From: CAUZFZ01 sp963579025 | Lineage (GTDB): Bacteria; Planctomycetota; Planctomycetia; Planctomycetales; Planctomycetaceae | Direction of reading: 5' to 3' | DNA length: 64,000 nt | NCBI GenBank assembly: GCA_963579025.1 | Contig: CAUZFZ010000002.1 | Location: 83,767-147,766, forward strand | In this document: positions 26,173 through 34,623 of the stretch, piece after piece | How the letters are laid out: the number at the start of each line of letters is the position of its first letter | How positions within the stretch are numbered: position 1 is the first letter of the stretch | Program-made: the position numbers and the translations under genes | The notes under the pieces: model-generated | What the model saw: only the letters and a program-made list of their open reading frames with translations | Databases searched by the model: none | What the model was told of the DNA's origin: nothing

Positions 26173-28926
26173 ATGCGATTCCGGCCAGCCACATGCTTCC
26201 TTGTTGCGCTGAGCACAGCGATCAGCTTTTCCATCCTGGGTTGCGAGCAGGAACCTGCCGCAGGACCGCCAGCAACTACCAACGCAGTCGATCCGGCAGT
26301 GCCAGCAGCAGCACCGCCTGCAATCCCAGCGACATCGGATGCGGGTGACACGCCGTCAGGCCCAGCATCGGACGATTCCGTTCCGCATGGGGACGAAGGC
26401 CATGGCAGTTCCACATCGCCGTCGGAGCCGACGCAGCGACGCGCGAATCGACTCGCTGGCGAGACCAGCCCGTATCTGCTTCTGCACGCTCACAATCCCG
26501 TCGACTGGTTTCCGTGGGGCCCCGAGGCGCTCGAGAAGGCACGTCGGGAAGAGAAACCGATCTTTCTCTCGATCGGATACAGCAGTTGTTACTGGTGCCA
26601 TGTGATGGAGCGGCTGGTCTTCGAAAACGAAGAGATCGCCGGCTACATGAACGAGAACTTCGTGAACATCAAGGTCGACCGCGAGGAGCGTCCCGACATT
26701 GACGAAATCTACATGCTCGCCCTGCAGATCTATCTGCAGATGAGCGGATCGGGCGGAGGCGGGGGCTGGCCGCTGTCGATGTTCCTGACACCGGACGGTC
26801 AGCCGATCGCTGGCGGCACTTACTTCCCGCCCGATGACAAGGACGGGCGTCGCGGGTTTCCGTCCGTGATGAGTCAGGTCAAGTCGGCGTGGACCGACCA
26901 GCGCGAGCCACTTATCGAAAATGCCAATCTCATAGCGCGAGTCGTGCGGCAGGAGATGGAACCCAAACTGAATCTGCAGCCCGCCGAGTTGACTCGCGAA
27001 CTCGTGGCGTCAGCGGTCAGCTCAGTGATACGAAGTCACGACTCGGAATTCGGTGGAGTGGACTTCAAGCTCAATTCTCCGAACTCCCCGAAGTTTCCTG
27101 TGCCCGTCAAACTGGCTCTTCTGCAGTACGAGATCCGGGAGCGAAAAAACCCGGAAGCCCAGCGCGTGCTGTATCACACGCTGGACGCGATGGCGGCCGG
27201 TGGCATTCGAGATCATCTGGGTGGCGGGTTTCATCGCTACAGCACAGACCGCCGCTGGCTCGTGCCGCACTTCGAGAAAATGCTCTATGACAACGCACAA
27301 CTGGCGAACGTCTATACCGAGGCCTTTCGAGCGACGAACGATCCGACCTACCGCGAGACCGCCGAGGAGATCTTCGACTTCCTGCTGACAGACATGCTCG
27401 ATTCGCGCGGCGGCTACCATTCCGCGCTGGACGCCGAAACCGACGCGATCGAGGGTCTCTATTACGTCTGGTCCACGGACGAAATCGATCAGGCTCTGGG
27501 CGCCGACACGGCGTTGTTCAAACAGGCTTATGGAGTTGCCGAACCATCGCCGTTCGAACACGGGTTCGTGCTGCACCAGCCAAAACGGATCGATCAGCTC
27601 GCGGCGGATGTGCGGATCGTCCCGAGTGAACTGCGGGTCAAGCTGTACGATCTGCGACGCACTCTGCTGGTAGTTCGGCGCAAGCGTGATTCACCACTCA
27701 AGGACGACAAGGTCCTCACAAGCTGGAACGGCCTGACAATCACTGCGCTCGCCAACGCGGGCATTGTGTTTGGCCGGCAGAGATATCTTGATGCCGCTGA
27801 GAACGCGGCGACGTTCATCCTGACAAACATGCGAGATTCGGATGGGCACCTGTTCCGAACGTATCGCGGCGGAGCTGCCAAGCTGAACGGATACCTGGAC
27901 GACTACGCGTTCCTGATTGAAGCTCTGCTGGAACTGCAGCGGGCCACCAGCGATCCGGAAAACAAATGGCTGAATGCGGCACAACGGCTGGCCGACGATC
28001 AACTGAAGATGTTCGCTGACGACGCGCGCGGTGGGTTCTACTTCACCTCGCATGAACACGAAAAACTGCTGGCACGCACGATGAACGCCTGGGACTCGGT
28101 TCTGCCGTCGGGGAACAGCGTCTCAATCCGTAACCTGATCCGACTGGCTTCGCTGACCGGGCAGCCGGAATACCGTGAACACGCCAGCAAGACGCTCAAT
28201 CAGTTCGCACACTTGATTGAGAAGAACCCGCGCGGCACGACGAATCTGGCGATCGCTTTGGGGGAATTCCTGGACAATCGCGACTATCGGCCGTTGTTAC
28301 AGCGAATCGACCGCACGAACGATCCAGCCACTGCCGTGCCAACCCTGCCATCAGGTCCTGCCAGTGAGCCCGCTCCCGCTGTGCCGAACGTGCCGGGTTC
28401 CGCGACGCCCGGCGGCAGCGATTCGGCGAACGCGAAGCCGGCACTTCGTGTGCGTCCGGATCGCGTCTCCGCCACGGCGTATCTGTCGACCGATCGGCTG
28501 CCCGCCGGTTCGCAGTGTCGTGTGGCCGTTGTGTTGACGGTCGCCGAGAACTGGCACATTAATGCCAATCCAGCGTCGCCCGACTTTCTGATTCCCACGA
28601 CGGTTACGATGAAGTCCAGTCTGGGAACAAACTTGAAGGACGTCCGCTACCCGGCGGCCGGTGACCTGAAACTCAAGGGCACGACCGGCGTTTACCGCGT
28701 GTATGACGGCAAGATTACGGTGTTTGGCGACCTTGTCATCCCGGCAGACGCCGGGGGCAAGACGGAAAACTTCGAGTTGCAGATTCGCTACCAGGCCTGC
28801 AACGACGAACAGTGCGAGCAGCCGAAGACGCTGGTCTTTGCCGGGCAGGTTGCTGTCGCCGAGCCGGACGTACCGGTTGAGAAAATCAATGCAGAGATCT
28901 TCGCCACAGGCGCCTCTGCGGAATGA
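26173..28926 (+). CDS. Thioredoxin-like DUF255 (YyaL/SSP411) lipoprotein with DsbD-alpha-like tail
   Basis: The 917-residue protein starts with a lipoprotein signal and lipobox-like ILGC (Cys about 24), then a Pro/Ala-rich linker. The DUF255 thioredoxin-like domain begins at [16 protein letters not shown] and has the redox motif CYWC ([20 protein letters not shown]). A glycoside-hydrolase-like alpha/alpha barrel follows ([31 protein letters not shown]). The last 160 residues look like the N-terminal domain of DsbD/ScsB ([20 protein letters not shown] and CNDEQCEQP), which accepts electrons from DsbD. The fusion suggests a periplasmic thiol-reduction role. The next gene encodes a secreted peroxiredoxin, so the two may act together. 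Confidence 0.88.
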   Translation: MRFRPATCFLVALSTAISFSILGCEQEPAAGPPATTNAVDPAVPAAAPPAIPATSDAGDTPSGPASDDSVPHGDEGHGSSTSPSEPTQRRANRLAGETSPYLLLHAHNPVDWFPWGPEALEKARREEKPIFLSIGYSSCYWCHVMERLVFENEEIAGYMNENFVNIKVDREERPDIDEIYMLALQIYLQMSGSGGGGGWPLSMFLTPDGQPIAGGTYFPPDDKDGRRGFPSVMSQVKSAWTDQREPLIENANLIARVVRQEMEPKLNLQPAELTRELVASAVSSVIRSHDSEFGGVDFKLNSPNSPKFPVPVKLALLQYEIRERKNPEAQRVLYHTLDAMAAGGIRDHLGGGFHRYSTDRRWLVPHFEKMLYDNAQLANVYTEAFRATNDPTYRETAEEIFDFLLTDMLDSRGGYHSALDAETDAIEGLYYVWSTDEIDQALGADTALFKQAYGVAEPSPFEHGFVLHQPKRIDQLAADVRIVPSELRVKLYDLRRTLLVVRRKRDSPLKDDKVLTSWNGLTITALANAGIVFGRQRYLDAAENAATFILTNMRDSDGHLFRTYRGGAAKLNGYLDDYAFLIEALLELQRATSDPENKWLNAAQRLADDQLKMFADDARGGFYFTSHEHEKLLARTMNAWDSVLPSGNSVSIRNLIRLASLTGQPEYREHASKTLNQFAHLIEKNPRGTTNLAIALGEFLDNRDYRPLLQRIDRTNDPATAVPTLPSGPASEPAPAVPNVPGSATPGGSDSANAKPALRVRPDRVSATAYLSTDRLPAGSQCRVAVVLTVAENWHINANPASPDFLIPTTVTMKSSLGTNLKDVRYPAAGDLKLKGTTGVYRVYDGKITVFGDLVIPADAGGKTENFELQIRYQACNDEQCEQPKTLVFAGQVAVAEPDVPVEKINAEIFATGASAE

Positions 28927-29017
28927 TGGCGACCGCGTCCGTCCGCTCACTTCCTGGCCTGATGGCGCGGCGACTATGATCGCTGCTGCTCGACAACTCT
29001 GTTTCCAGGAGAACCTC

Positions 29018-29563
29018 ATGAGAACTATTGGAGCAATTGCCATGCTGCTGAGTCTGGCTGGCACGGCGTCCGCCTTCGAGAAGGGCGATCTGAAAGTTGG
29101 AGACGAGGCCCCGGCCTTCGAACTAAAAGGCAGTGACGGCGAGACGTACAAGCTGTCGGACTTCAAAGACGAGAAGGTCGTGGTGGTCGCGTGGTACCCC
29201 AAAGCCTTCACCGGTGGCTGAACGGCCGAATGCAAAGCCCTCCGTGAGAGTGGCAAGGCCCTGCGTGAGTTCAACGTCGCCTACTTCACCGCCAGTTGCG
29301 ACACCGTCGAAAAGAACACGGCGTTCGCGAAATCGCTCGAACTGGATTACCCCATCCTGAGCGACCCGAAGAAAGACGTGGCGAAGGACTACGGCGTGGT
29401 CCATGGATCGCGTCAGGTGCCGGAACGCTGGACGTTCTACATTGGCAAAGACGGCAAGATTCTGGAAATCGAGAAGAAGGTCAAAGCCGGGGATCACGGA
29501 AAGCAGATTCTGGCGACCCTGAAGGAGCTGAAAGTCGAGCCCGCTCCGAAAAAGAAGAAGTAG
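29018..29563 (+). CDS. Secreted peroxiredoxin, probable selenoprotein (in-frame TGA at peroxidatic Cys)
   Basis: Read through one TGA (29219-29221), the frame gives 181 residues. It has a signal peptide ([19 protein letters not shown]), then [19 protein letters not shown] and [19 protein letters not shown]. The family motif is P-x3-T-x2-C; here P61, T65 and the TGA at codon 68 fit it exactly, so TGA replaces the peroxidatic Cys. A second Cys (C72) lies four residues later, as in BCP-type peroxiredoxins. Conservation is strong on both sides of the TGA ([40 protein letters not shown]), which argues against simple decay. A hairpin with a GU-containing loop follows the codon. Expected role: peroxide reduction in the periplasm. 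The alternative is a recent TGC/TGT to TGA nonsense mutation or a base-call error. Confidence 0.82.
29224..29260 (+). promoter_or_regulatory. Candidate bacterial SECIS hairpin
   Basis: Just after the TGA, GCCCTC (29237-29242) can pair with GAG-T-GGC (29248-29254). This gives a six-pair stem with one bulged U and a five-base loop CGUGA that contains the GU dinucleotide. GGCC at 29224-29227 can pair with GGCC at 29257-29260 as a lower stem. The loop begins about 22 bases after the TGA, inside the usual bacterial window (roughly 16-37). The bulged U is on the 3' side here, unlike E. coli fdhF. The fold was worked out by hand. Confidence 0.5.
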
Positions 29564-29604
29564 CGACCGACAAGTCCGAGAGCACGACCATAGCAGTAAA
29601 TTCT

Positions 29605-29640
29605 GGCCGCATGCCGAACCTCGGCGTGCGGCCTTTTTTT
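29605..29640 (+). terminator. Rho-independent terminator after peroxiredoxin gene
   Basis: GGCCGCATGCCGA (29605-29617), loop ACC, and TCGGCGTGCGGCC (29621-29633) form a 13-pair stem with one G-U pair, followed by seven T residues (29634-29640). It lies 42 bases after the TAG stop, in the right place to end the transcript. Its presence suggests the readthrough frame is the intended gene. Confidence 0.92.
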
Positions 29641-30175
29641 CTGCCAATTCAGTTTCAGGTGGGCCGGATGGTGCCGCACTGTTCGGGCGAACGACTGCCG
29701 AATTCCGCTACCCCCTTCGTTCCCTGACAGCATCTCCGGAAGTTTCGCCCACGTCCTGCAGACGCACGCAGTTCGTAAACGCTGGCGGGGTCGACCGTTC
29801 TGCCGGGCTTCGGGGGCGAACATGCGGCGTACGGTGACTGGGTTCTGTGGCACTCGGGGAAATGGCGGTCAACCGCGAACGTTGAACCCTTTCACTGAAG
29901 AGAAAGCACGCCAGCGGCAAGGTGACGGTGTTTCTCAAGGAGCGCCAACAAACGTGCGGCCTGGCGCTTCCAGGCCGAAGCGCCCATGTACCTGCCCCCG
30001 CATAGCTGCTTCGGTTGCCGGAGCAGCGATGCCCTTGTTGCCCGCCTGACACAGATTCTGCTTGACGTTTCGGAAAGCTCAAGCCGAACGACAAGACCGT
30101 CATTCAGGCACTGCGGCACCTGAATGCTCCGCTGACCACAACGAATTGCGACGGCCGGAACGCCGCCGCCAGTCG
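29641..30175. other. Gene-poor stretch left of the HTH-like/HNH-STAND pair
   Basis: No convincing gene is seen in these 535 bases. A reverse-strand frame around 29892-30060 reads MGASAWKRQAARLLALLEKH and could be a decayed fragment, but it matches nothing I know. The region may be the remains of an earlier gene at the edge of a defence-type locus. Confidence 0.4.
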
Positions 30176-30895
30176 TCACGGCAGGAAGGGAAACGCCAGC
30201 TTCAACAGAGCCGTCGCGCCCTTTCCAATCCCGCCGGACACGACCTTCGCCCCTGCCGAGTTCAAGGCCTCGCGAGCGTCCTGCCAGGTCAGCTCGCGGA
30301 TGTCCTTCTTCAGGAAGCCTTCGAGGTCCGTCTCCGACCGGAACAGCTTCTTCAGGGCCTTCTGAATCTTCGCTGGATCCTGATCGAGGAACGCAAACTT
30401 CTCGGCCAGTTCGAACAGCGTCTCGTAATGCACCAGCACGACTTCGCGGTTCCGCTCGTACACGGGAATCGCTCCCGCATCCTTGATCGCCTGCTCCAGT
30501 TCGAGCCGGTCGTCGGGGTGCTCGACCAGCAGGGCGAGAAACCCGTCTTCGCGTCGCCGCTCGGACGCATACCGCGCCGCGCTGTCCAGCCGCTCGGGAG
30601 TCAGAGTCTCTTTCAGAATCCGCTGCAGAACCTTGATGGGATCGTCCTGCACGAGCGGCCGCCAGCGGGCATACGCGTCGCGACGCAGTGACGCCACCCG
30701 GCTTGGCGTCACGCGCAACTGCCGCGCGACGGCGTGATTCGGAGCCCGGCGATCGATCGCCCCGTCCAGTTCCAGCAGCAGGAACATCAGCAGGTCCGTG
30801 TCCCGCTTGCTCAGCGACTGCCAGCCCTGTTCCAGTGACAGATCGACCAGTCGCTGCCCGAACTGACCCGGGTTGTTCAGCGCAATGCCATTCAT
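30176..30895 (-). CDS. Unknown HTH-like protein divergent from HNH-STAND gene
   Basis: The 239-residue protein starts MNGIALNNPGQFGQRLVDLS at ATG 30895. An N-terminal helical part contains NHAVARQLRVTPSRVASLRR, which reads as a helix-turn-helix. A middle region has DPIKVLQRILKETL. The C-terminal part is rich in charged helices (PAKIQKALKKLFRSETDLEG) and ends with a hydrophobic Gly/Ala stretch (KVVSGGIGKGATALLKLAFP). I do not recognise the family. It is divergent from the HNH-STAND gene, with 111 bases between the starts, so it could be its regulator or partner. The longer frame up to 31702 is the antisense shadow of the neighbour. Confidence 0.62.
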   Translation of the reverse strand: MNGIALNNPGQFGQRLVDLSLEQGWQSLSKRDTDLLMFLLLELDGAIDRRAPNHAVARQLRVTPSRVASLRRDAYARWRPLVQDDPIKVLQRILKETLTPERLDSAARYASERRREDGFLALLVEHPDDRLELEQAIKDAGAIPVYERNREVVLVHYETLFELAEKFAFLDQDPAKIQKALKKLFRSETDLEGFLKKDIRELTWQDAREALNSAGAKVVSGGIGKGATALLKLAFPFLP

Positions 30896-31006
30896 GCTCC
30901 GCCCCCGTTTCGATTGACCACTTGATCGGGAAGCTTGCCTGAGATGCCAGAATCTGTCTACTAATGACAACAAATACACTGTGACGGCGATCGAAAGGCC
31001 GGCCTG

Positions 31007-34000
31007 ATGGCGCGTCGCGACATCCTCGAATCCACACTCAAGAAGTTGTTCGCTCTGACCGGCAATCGTTGCGCCTTCCCCGGGTGCCCGCACGCCGTCG
31101 TCAATGAGCACGGCGATCTGATCGCTGAAGTCTGCCATATCGAGGCCGCCAACGAGCGTGGCGAGCGCTTCAACCCCGACCAGACGGACGAAGAGCGACG
31201 CGCGTTCGACAACCTGATCGTCCTTTGCCCCACGCATCATACGACAACCGACAACGTCGACGAGTATCCCGTCGAACGTCTGCGGGAAATGAAGCGGGAG
31301 CATGAAGACCGCTACCGTGATCAGCCTCCGGAGATCAGCTCCGACAAGATTGACCGTCTGATCGGACGCGTCACCGGCATTGCGGTCTCGAAACTGCCCG
31401 CCGGGGCGACGCGGACGAAACTGATCGGCCGGTCGACGGAACTGCGGAAGCTCACGAACGCCCTGAAGGGCGACACGCACGTCCTGTCGCTGGTCGCCTG
31501 GGGCGGGACGGGCAAGTCGGCCCTCACCGCGCACTGGATGGTCCGCCTGGCGGAACGGAACTGGGGCGACATCGAACGGTATTTCGACTGGTCGTTCTAC
31601 AGCCAGGGCACGAAGGGCGAACAGGGCACCTCGGCGGACCTGTTCATCGCCGAAGCGCTGCGGTTCTTCGGCGATCCGGACCCGCAGGCCGGCTCCCCGC
31701 ACGATCGCGGCGACCGCCTCGCCAGACTCGCGGTCGAACAGCCGACGCTGCTGATCCTGGACGGTCTGGAACCCATGCAGTTCGGCCCCGGCCCGCAGGA
31801 AGGCCTCATTAAGGACCCCGCGCTCAAGTCACTGATCCGCGGAATCGCCCAGCGGCCGTTCCGTGGGTTGTGTGTGATCACGACCCGCGAACCGGTCAAA
31901 GACCTGACGCAATTCCAGGGCCACACCGCGAAGGAAATCAAACTCGACAACCTCACAGCAGCGGCCGGGGCCGAGCTGCTGCACCTCCTGGGCGTCCGCC
32001 GGGCCGGCGCGAAGTCGCCGATCAGCCCCGACGACCGCGAACTGCACGACGCCGTGGGCGAAGTCAACGGCCACGCGCTCACGCTGCAGCTCATGGCCAC
32101 GTACCTCGCCCGCACGCAGGGCGGAGACATCCGCCGCCGCGACCGCTTCGGCTTCGAACCGGCGATGAAAACGACCAGCGACGAGCACGCCTTCCGCGTC
32201 ATCGCCGCGTACGAACGCTGGCTCAGTGCCACTCACTCCGGGCATTCGGACGTAGCGAAACTCGTCAAGAGTTTCGGCATAGAACGCCAGAACGCCGAAA
32301 GTCTTGACGACTTTCGCTACGAAGTGAGTGAGCCGCAGCCGCATCCCGAGGGCGAACGCATGCTGGCGGTGCTGCGGATGCTCGGCCTGTTCGACCGCCC
32401 GGCTCCGCCCGGCTGTTTGAATGACCTGCGGAACGAGCCCATCATCGACGGCCTGAACGACGCCGTGGTCCACGCGTCCGACGACGAGTGGAACAGCGCG
32501 CTGACGCACCTGCAGGACCTCGGCCTGATCACGCTGGTCGGCGCCGAGGCCTCATCGACCGGCCTGCCGTCCGACCTGGTCGTCGACGCCCACCCGCTGA
32601 TCCGGGAGTACTTTGCAAAGCAGCTCAAAGCTGGCTTGGCGCGGGTCTCCGACCCCGCCGGGGACCCGACCGCAGGTCTCCCGGCAGCAGAAGGCAATAC
32701 TGAGAACGACGAGAGCCTTGAAGCAGATGAAGGAGACCTGCGGTCAGAGGACGTGCGGGGTCGGAGACCCGCGCACAGCAGCTTGTCTGCCTGGACTGAG
32801 GGCCACCGCCGCGTGTTCGAGTTCCTGTGCAAGTCGACCGAGCACCGCCCGGACGGCGTCGACGGCCTGGCCCCGCTGTACCAGGCAATCCCCCACGGCT
32901 GCCACGCCGGCCTGCACGAGCGGGCGTGTTCCGACGTCTACCGCGACCGCATCCAGCGGGGCACAGGGAGCGACGGCTACTACAGTTGGAGAAAGCTCGG
33001 GGCGATCGGGGCCGACCTCGGCGCGGTGGCATGCTTCTTCGAGCAACCCTGGAGCCGGTTGTCACCGAACCTCGCCCCCGCCGACCAGTCGTGGCTCCTC
33101 AACTCTACGGCCTTCTATCTGCGTGCCGTGGGCCGTCTGACGGAGGCGGTCGAGCCGATGCGGACGGCGCTGGAAATCGACGTCGAGCTGCAGGATTGGA
33201 ACAATGCTGCAATTCAGGCCGGTAACCTGAGCGAGCTGGAACTGACGCTGGGTGACGTGTCCGCCGCCATTCACGACGGTGAGCGGATCATCGACTACAC
33301 CGAACGCAGCTCGGAGCGGGGAGTCCACTGGGGGTACCGGGCGATGTACGCCGATGCCCAGCATCAGGCCGGCGAACGTGACGAGGCGGGCCAACTATTC
33401 GCCGATCTCGAAACCAGGCAGGCCCGGGAGCAGCCACGGTTTCCCCGGCTCTACGGGGGGCGAGGCTTCCGCTACTGCGACCTGCTGCTGTCCGGTGCCG
33501 AGCGGGCGGCGTGGCAGGCCACTCTGAGTCGCACGGGCTTCCAGCCCGTGGAGGACGACGGCCCTGCCCGCGAGGACCATGTAACGGCCTGCAACCATGT
33601 CACCGAGCGTGCCATGCAATGGATCGAATGGCGTGCGCCCAATGATCCACTTCTTGACATCGCGCTGGAGAATCTGACTCTGGCCCGCCCGGCGCTCTAC
33701 CGCTGGCTGGCTGATCATCCCGGGCCGCAGGATTCGAACGCGGAAGCTCTGGGCGCGGCCGGTCAGCACCTCGGCGCCGCCGTCGATGGACTTCGTGATT
33801 CCGGGCAATTGGACGACCTCCCGCGCGGTCTGCTGACGCGGGCGTGGTGGCGGCAGGTGACGGGGGATGTCCCGGGAGCCATCGAGGATCTGGACGAGGC
33901 CTGGGAGATTGCCGAGCGGGGCTCGATGAAGCTGCACCAGACCGACGTGCTGCTCACGCGGGCCCGGCTGGGACTTCTTCCCAACGGTTTGCAGAACGAA

Positions 34001-34144
34001 CAAGGAGCCTACCCGTGGGGCTCGCCGCGCGAGGACCTGGACCGCGCCGCCAAACTGATCCAGGACTGCGGCTATCACCGCCGCGACGAAGAGCTGGCCG
34101 ACGCCCACGCAGCCCTCGCCTGTCAGGAGCAGCAGCAGGGATAG
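31007..34144 (+). CDS. HNH endonuclease-STAND NTPase-TPR protein
   Basis: The 1045-residue protein has three parts. Residues about 15-85 form an HNH nuclease: CAFPGC, EVCHIEAANERG and LIVLCPTHH provide the zinc and catalytic His residues. Residues about 140-450 form a STAND/NB-ARC-like NTPase with Walker A VAWGGTGKSAL (about 163-173), Walker B LLILDGLEPMQ (about 247-257) and a sensor-like CVITTREPV. The C-terminal half is helical and TPR-like (YLRAVGRLTEAVEPMRTALE). A nuclease effector, ATPase switch and repeat sensor is the layout of STAND antiphage proteins such as Avs; membership in a named Avs type is not claimed. A divergent HTH-like gene lies upstream. Confidence 0.88.
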   Translation: MARRDILESTLKKLFALTGNRCAFPGCPHAVVNEHGDLIAEVCHIEAANERGERFNPDQTDEERRAFDNLIVLCPTHHTTTDNVDEYPVERLREMKREHEDRYRDQPPEISSDKIDRLIGRVTGIAVSKLPAGATRTKLIGRSTELRKLTNALKGDTHVLSLVAWGGTGKSALTAHWMVRLAERNWGDIERYFDWSFYSQGTKGEQGTSADLFIAEALRFFGDPDPQAGSPHDRGDRLARLAVEQPTLLILDGLEPMQFGPGPQEGLIKDPALKSLIRGIAQRPFRGLCVITTREPVKDLTQFQGHTAKEIKLDNLTAAAGAELLHLLGVRRAGAKSPISPDDRELHDAVGEVNGHALTLQLMATYLARTQGGDIRRRDRFGFEPAMKTTSDEHAFRVIAAYERWLSATHSGHSDVAKLVKSFGIERQNAESLDDFRYEVSEPQPHPEGERMLAVLRMLGLFDRPAPPGCLNDLRNEPIIDGLNDAVVHASDDEWNSALTHLQDLGLITLVGAEASSTGLPSDLVVDAHPLIREYFAKQLKAGLARVSDPAGDPTAGLPAAEGNTENDESLEADEGDLRSEDVRGRRPAHSSLSAWTEGHRRVFEFLCKSTEHRPDGVDGLAPLYQAIPHGCHAGLHERACSDVYRDRIQRGTGSDGYYSWRKLGAIGADLGAVACFFEQPWSRLSPNLAPADQSWLLNSTAFYLRAVGRLTEAVEPMRTALEIDVELQDWNNAAIQAGNLSELELTLGDVSAAIHDGERIIDYTERSSERGVHWGYRAMYADAQHQAGERDEAGQLFADLETRQAREQPRFPRLYGGRGFRYCDLLLSGAERAAWQATLSRTGFQPVEDDGPAREDHVTACNHVTERAMQWIEWRAPNDPLLDIALENLTLARPALYRWLADHPGPQDSNAEALGAAGQHLGAAVDGLRDSGQLDDLPRGLLTRAWWRQVTGDVPGAIEDLDEAWEIAERGSMKLHQTDVLLTRARLGLLPNGLQNEQGAYPWGSPREDLDRAAKLIQDCGYHRRDEELADAHAALACQEQQQG

Positions 34145-34623
34145 ACACAGGAAACAGACCAGGAGGTGTCCCGCTTCATGGCTATGAAACCGGGAATTAT
34201 TTGATTCCCGAATTTGAGCCGCGGAGCGGCGGCAGCATATAGCCCCGGGTGAGCGAAACGGCGAAGCCGTGAGCGTAACCCGGGGGTTGGTGTCGGGCGG
34301 GATTCGAGGGTCTTCTCAACTCCGGGCTTCAGTTCAGCTCGGCCGGCTTCTGTGCGAGGAATCGGGGACCAGGAAAGGCCGATCGCGCCGATGTGTGTGG
34401 ATTCGATGTCGCATTCTACGGCGTTTGGCTGCAGGAATCTTACCGCTGCCATGGCCGTCAGATTGGTGCTTTCGACACGTTTCAACTACGCGAGGGCGGC
34501 GGGGTGAGTCACCGAATGTGCTTCATGACCAGGTCATGCGTAAAATGGCGCCAATAGACGGCTTGCCGGAATGCATGGCGGCATCTCGGTGTCGAATGTG
34601 CAAGTTTACAATCGGAGCAGCGG
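34145..34623. other. Intergenic region with a palindromic repeat (34211-34290)
   Basis: No gene is convincing in these 479 bases. A structured repeat fills 34211-34290: the arms CCCCGGGT (34243-34250) and ACCCGGGG (34278-34285) enclose ACGGCGAAGCCGT (34258-34270). A GCCGCGGAGCGGCGGC dyad lies just before. This resembles dispersed planctomycete REP-like sequences and may end the HNH-STAND transcript. Confidence 0.6.

Noticed and set aside
29378..29563. Independent 61-residue protein at the end of the peroxiredoxin
   Set aside because: It is the C-terminal part of the peroxiredoxin frame after the TGA, not a separate gene.
30896..31702. N-terminal extension of the 239-residue protein to 508 residues
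   Set aside because: The extension is antisense to the HNH-STAND gene and crosses the divergent promoter region; the ATG at 30895 is preferred.
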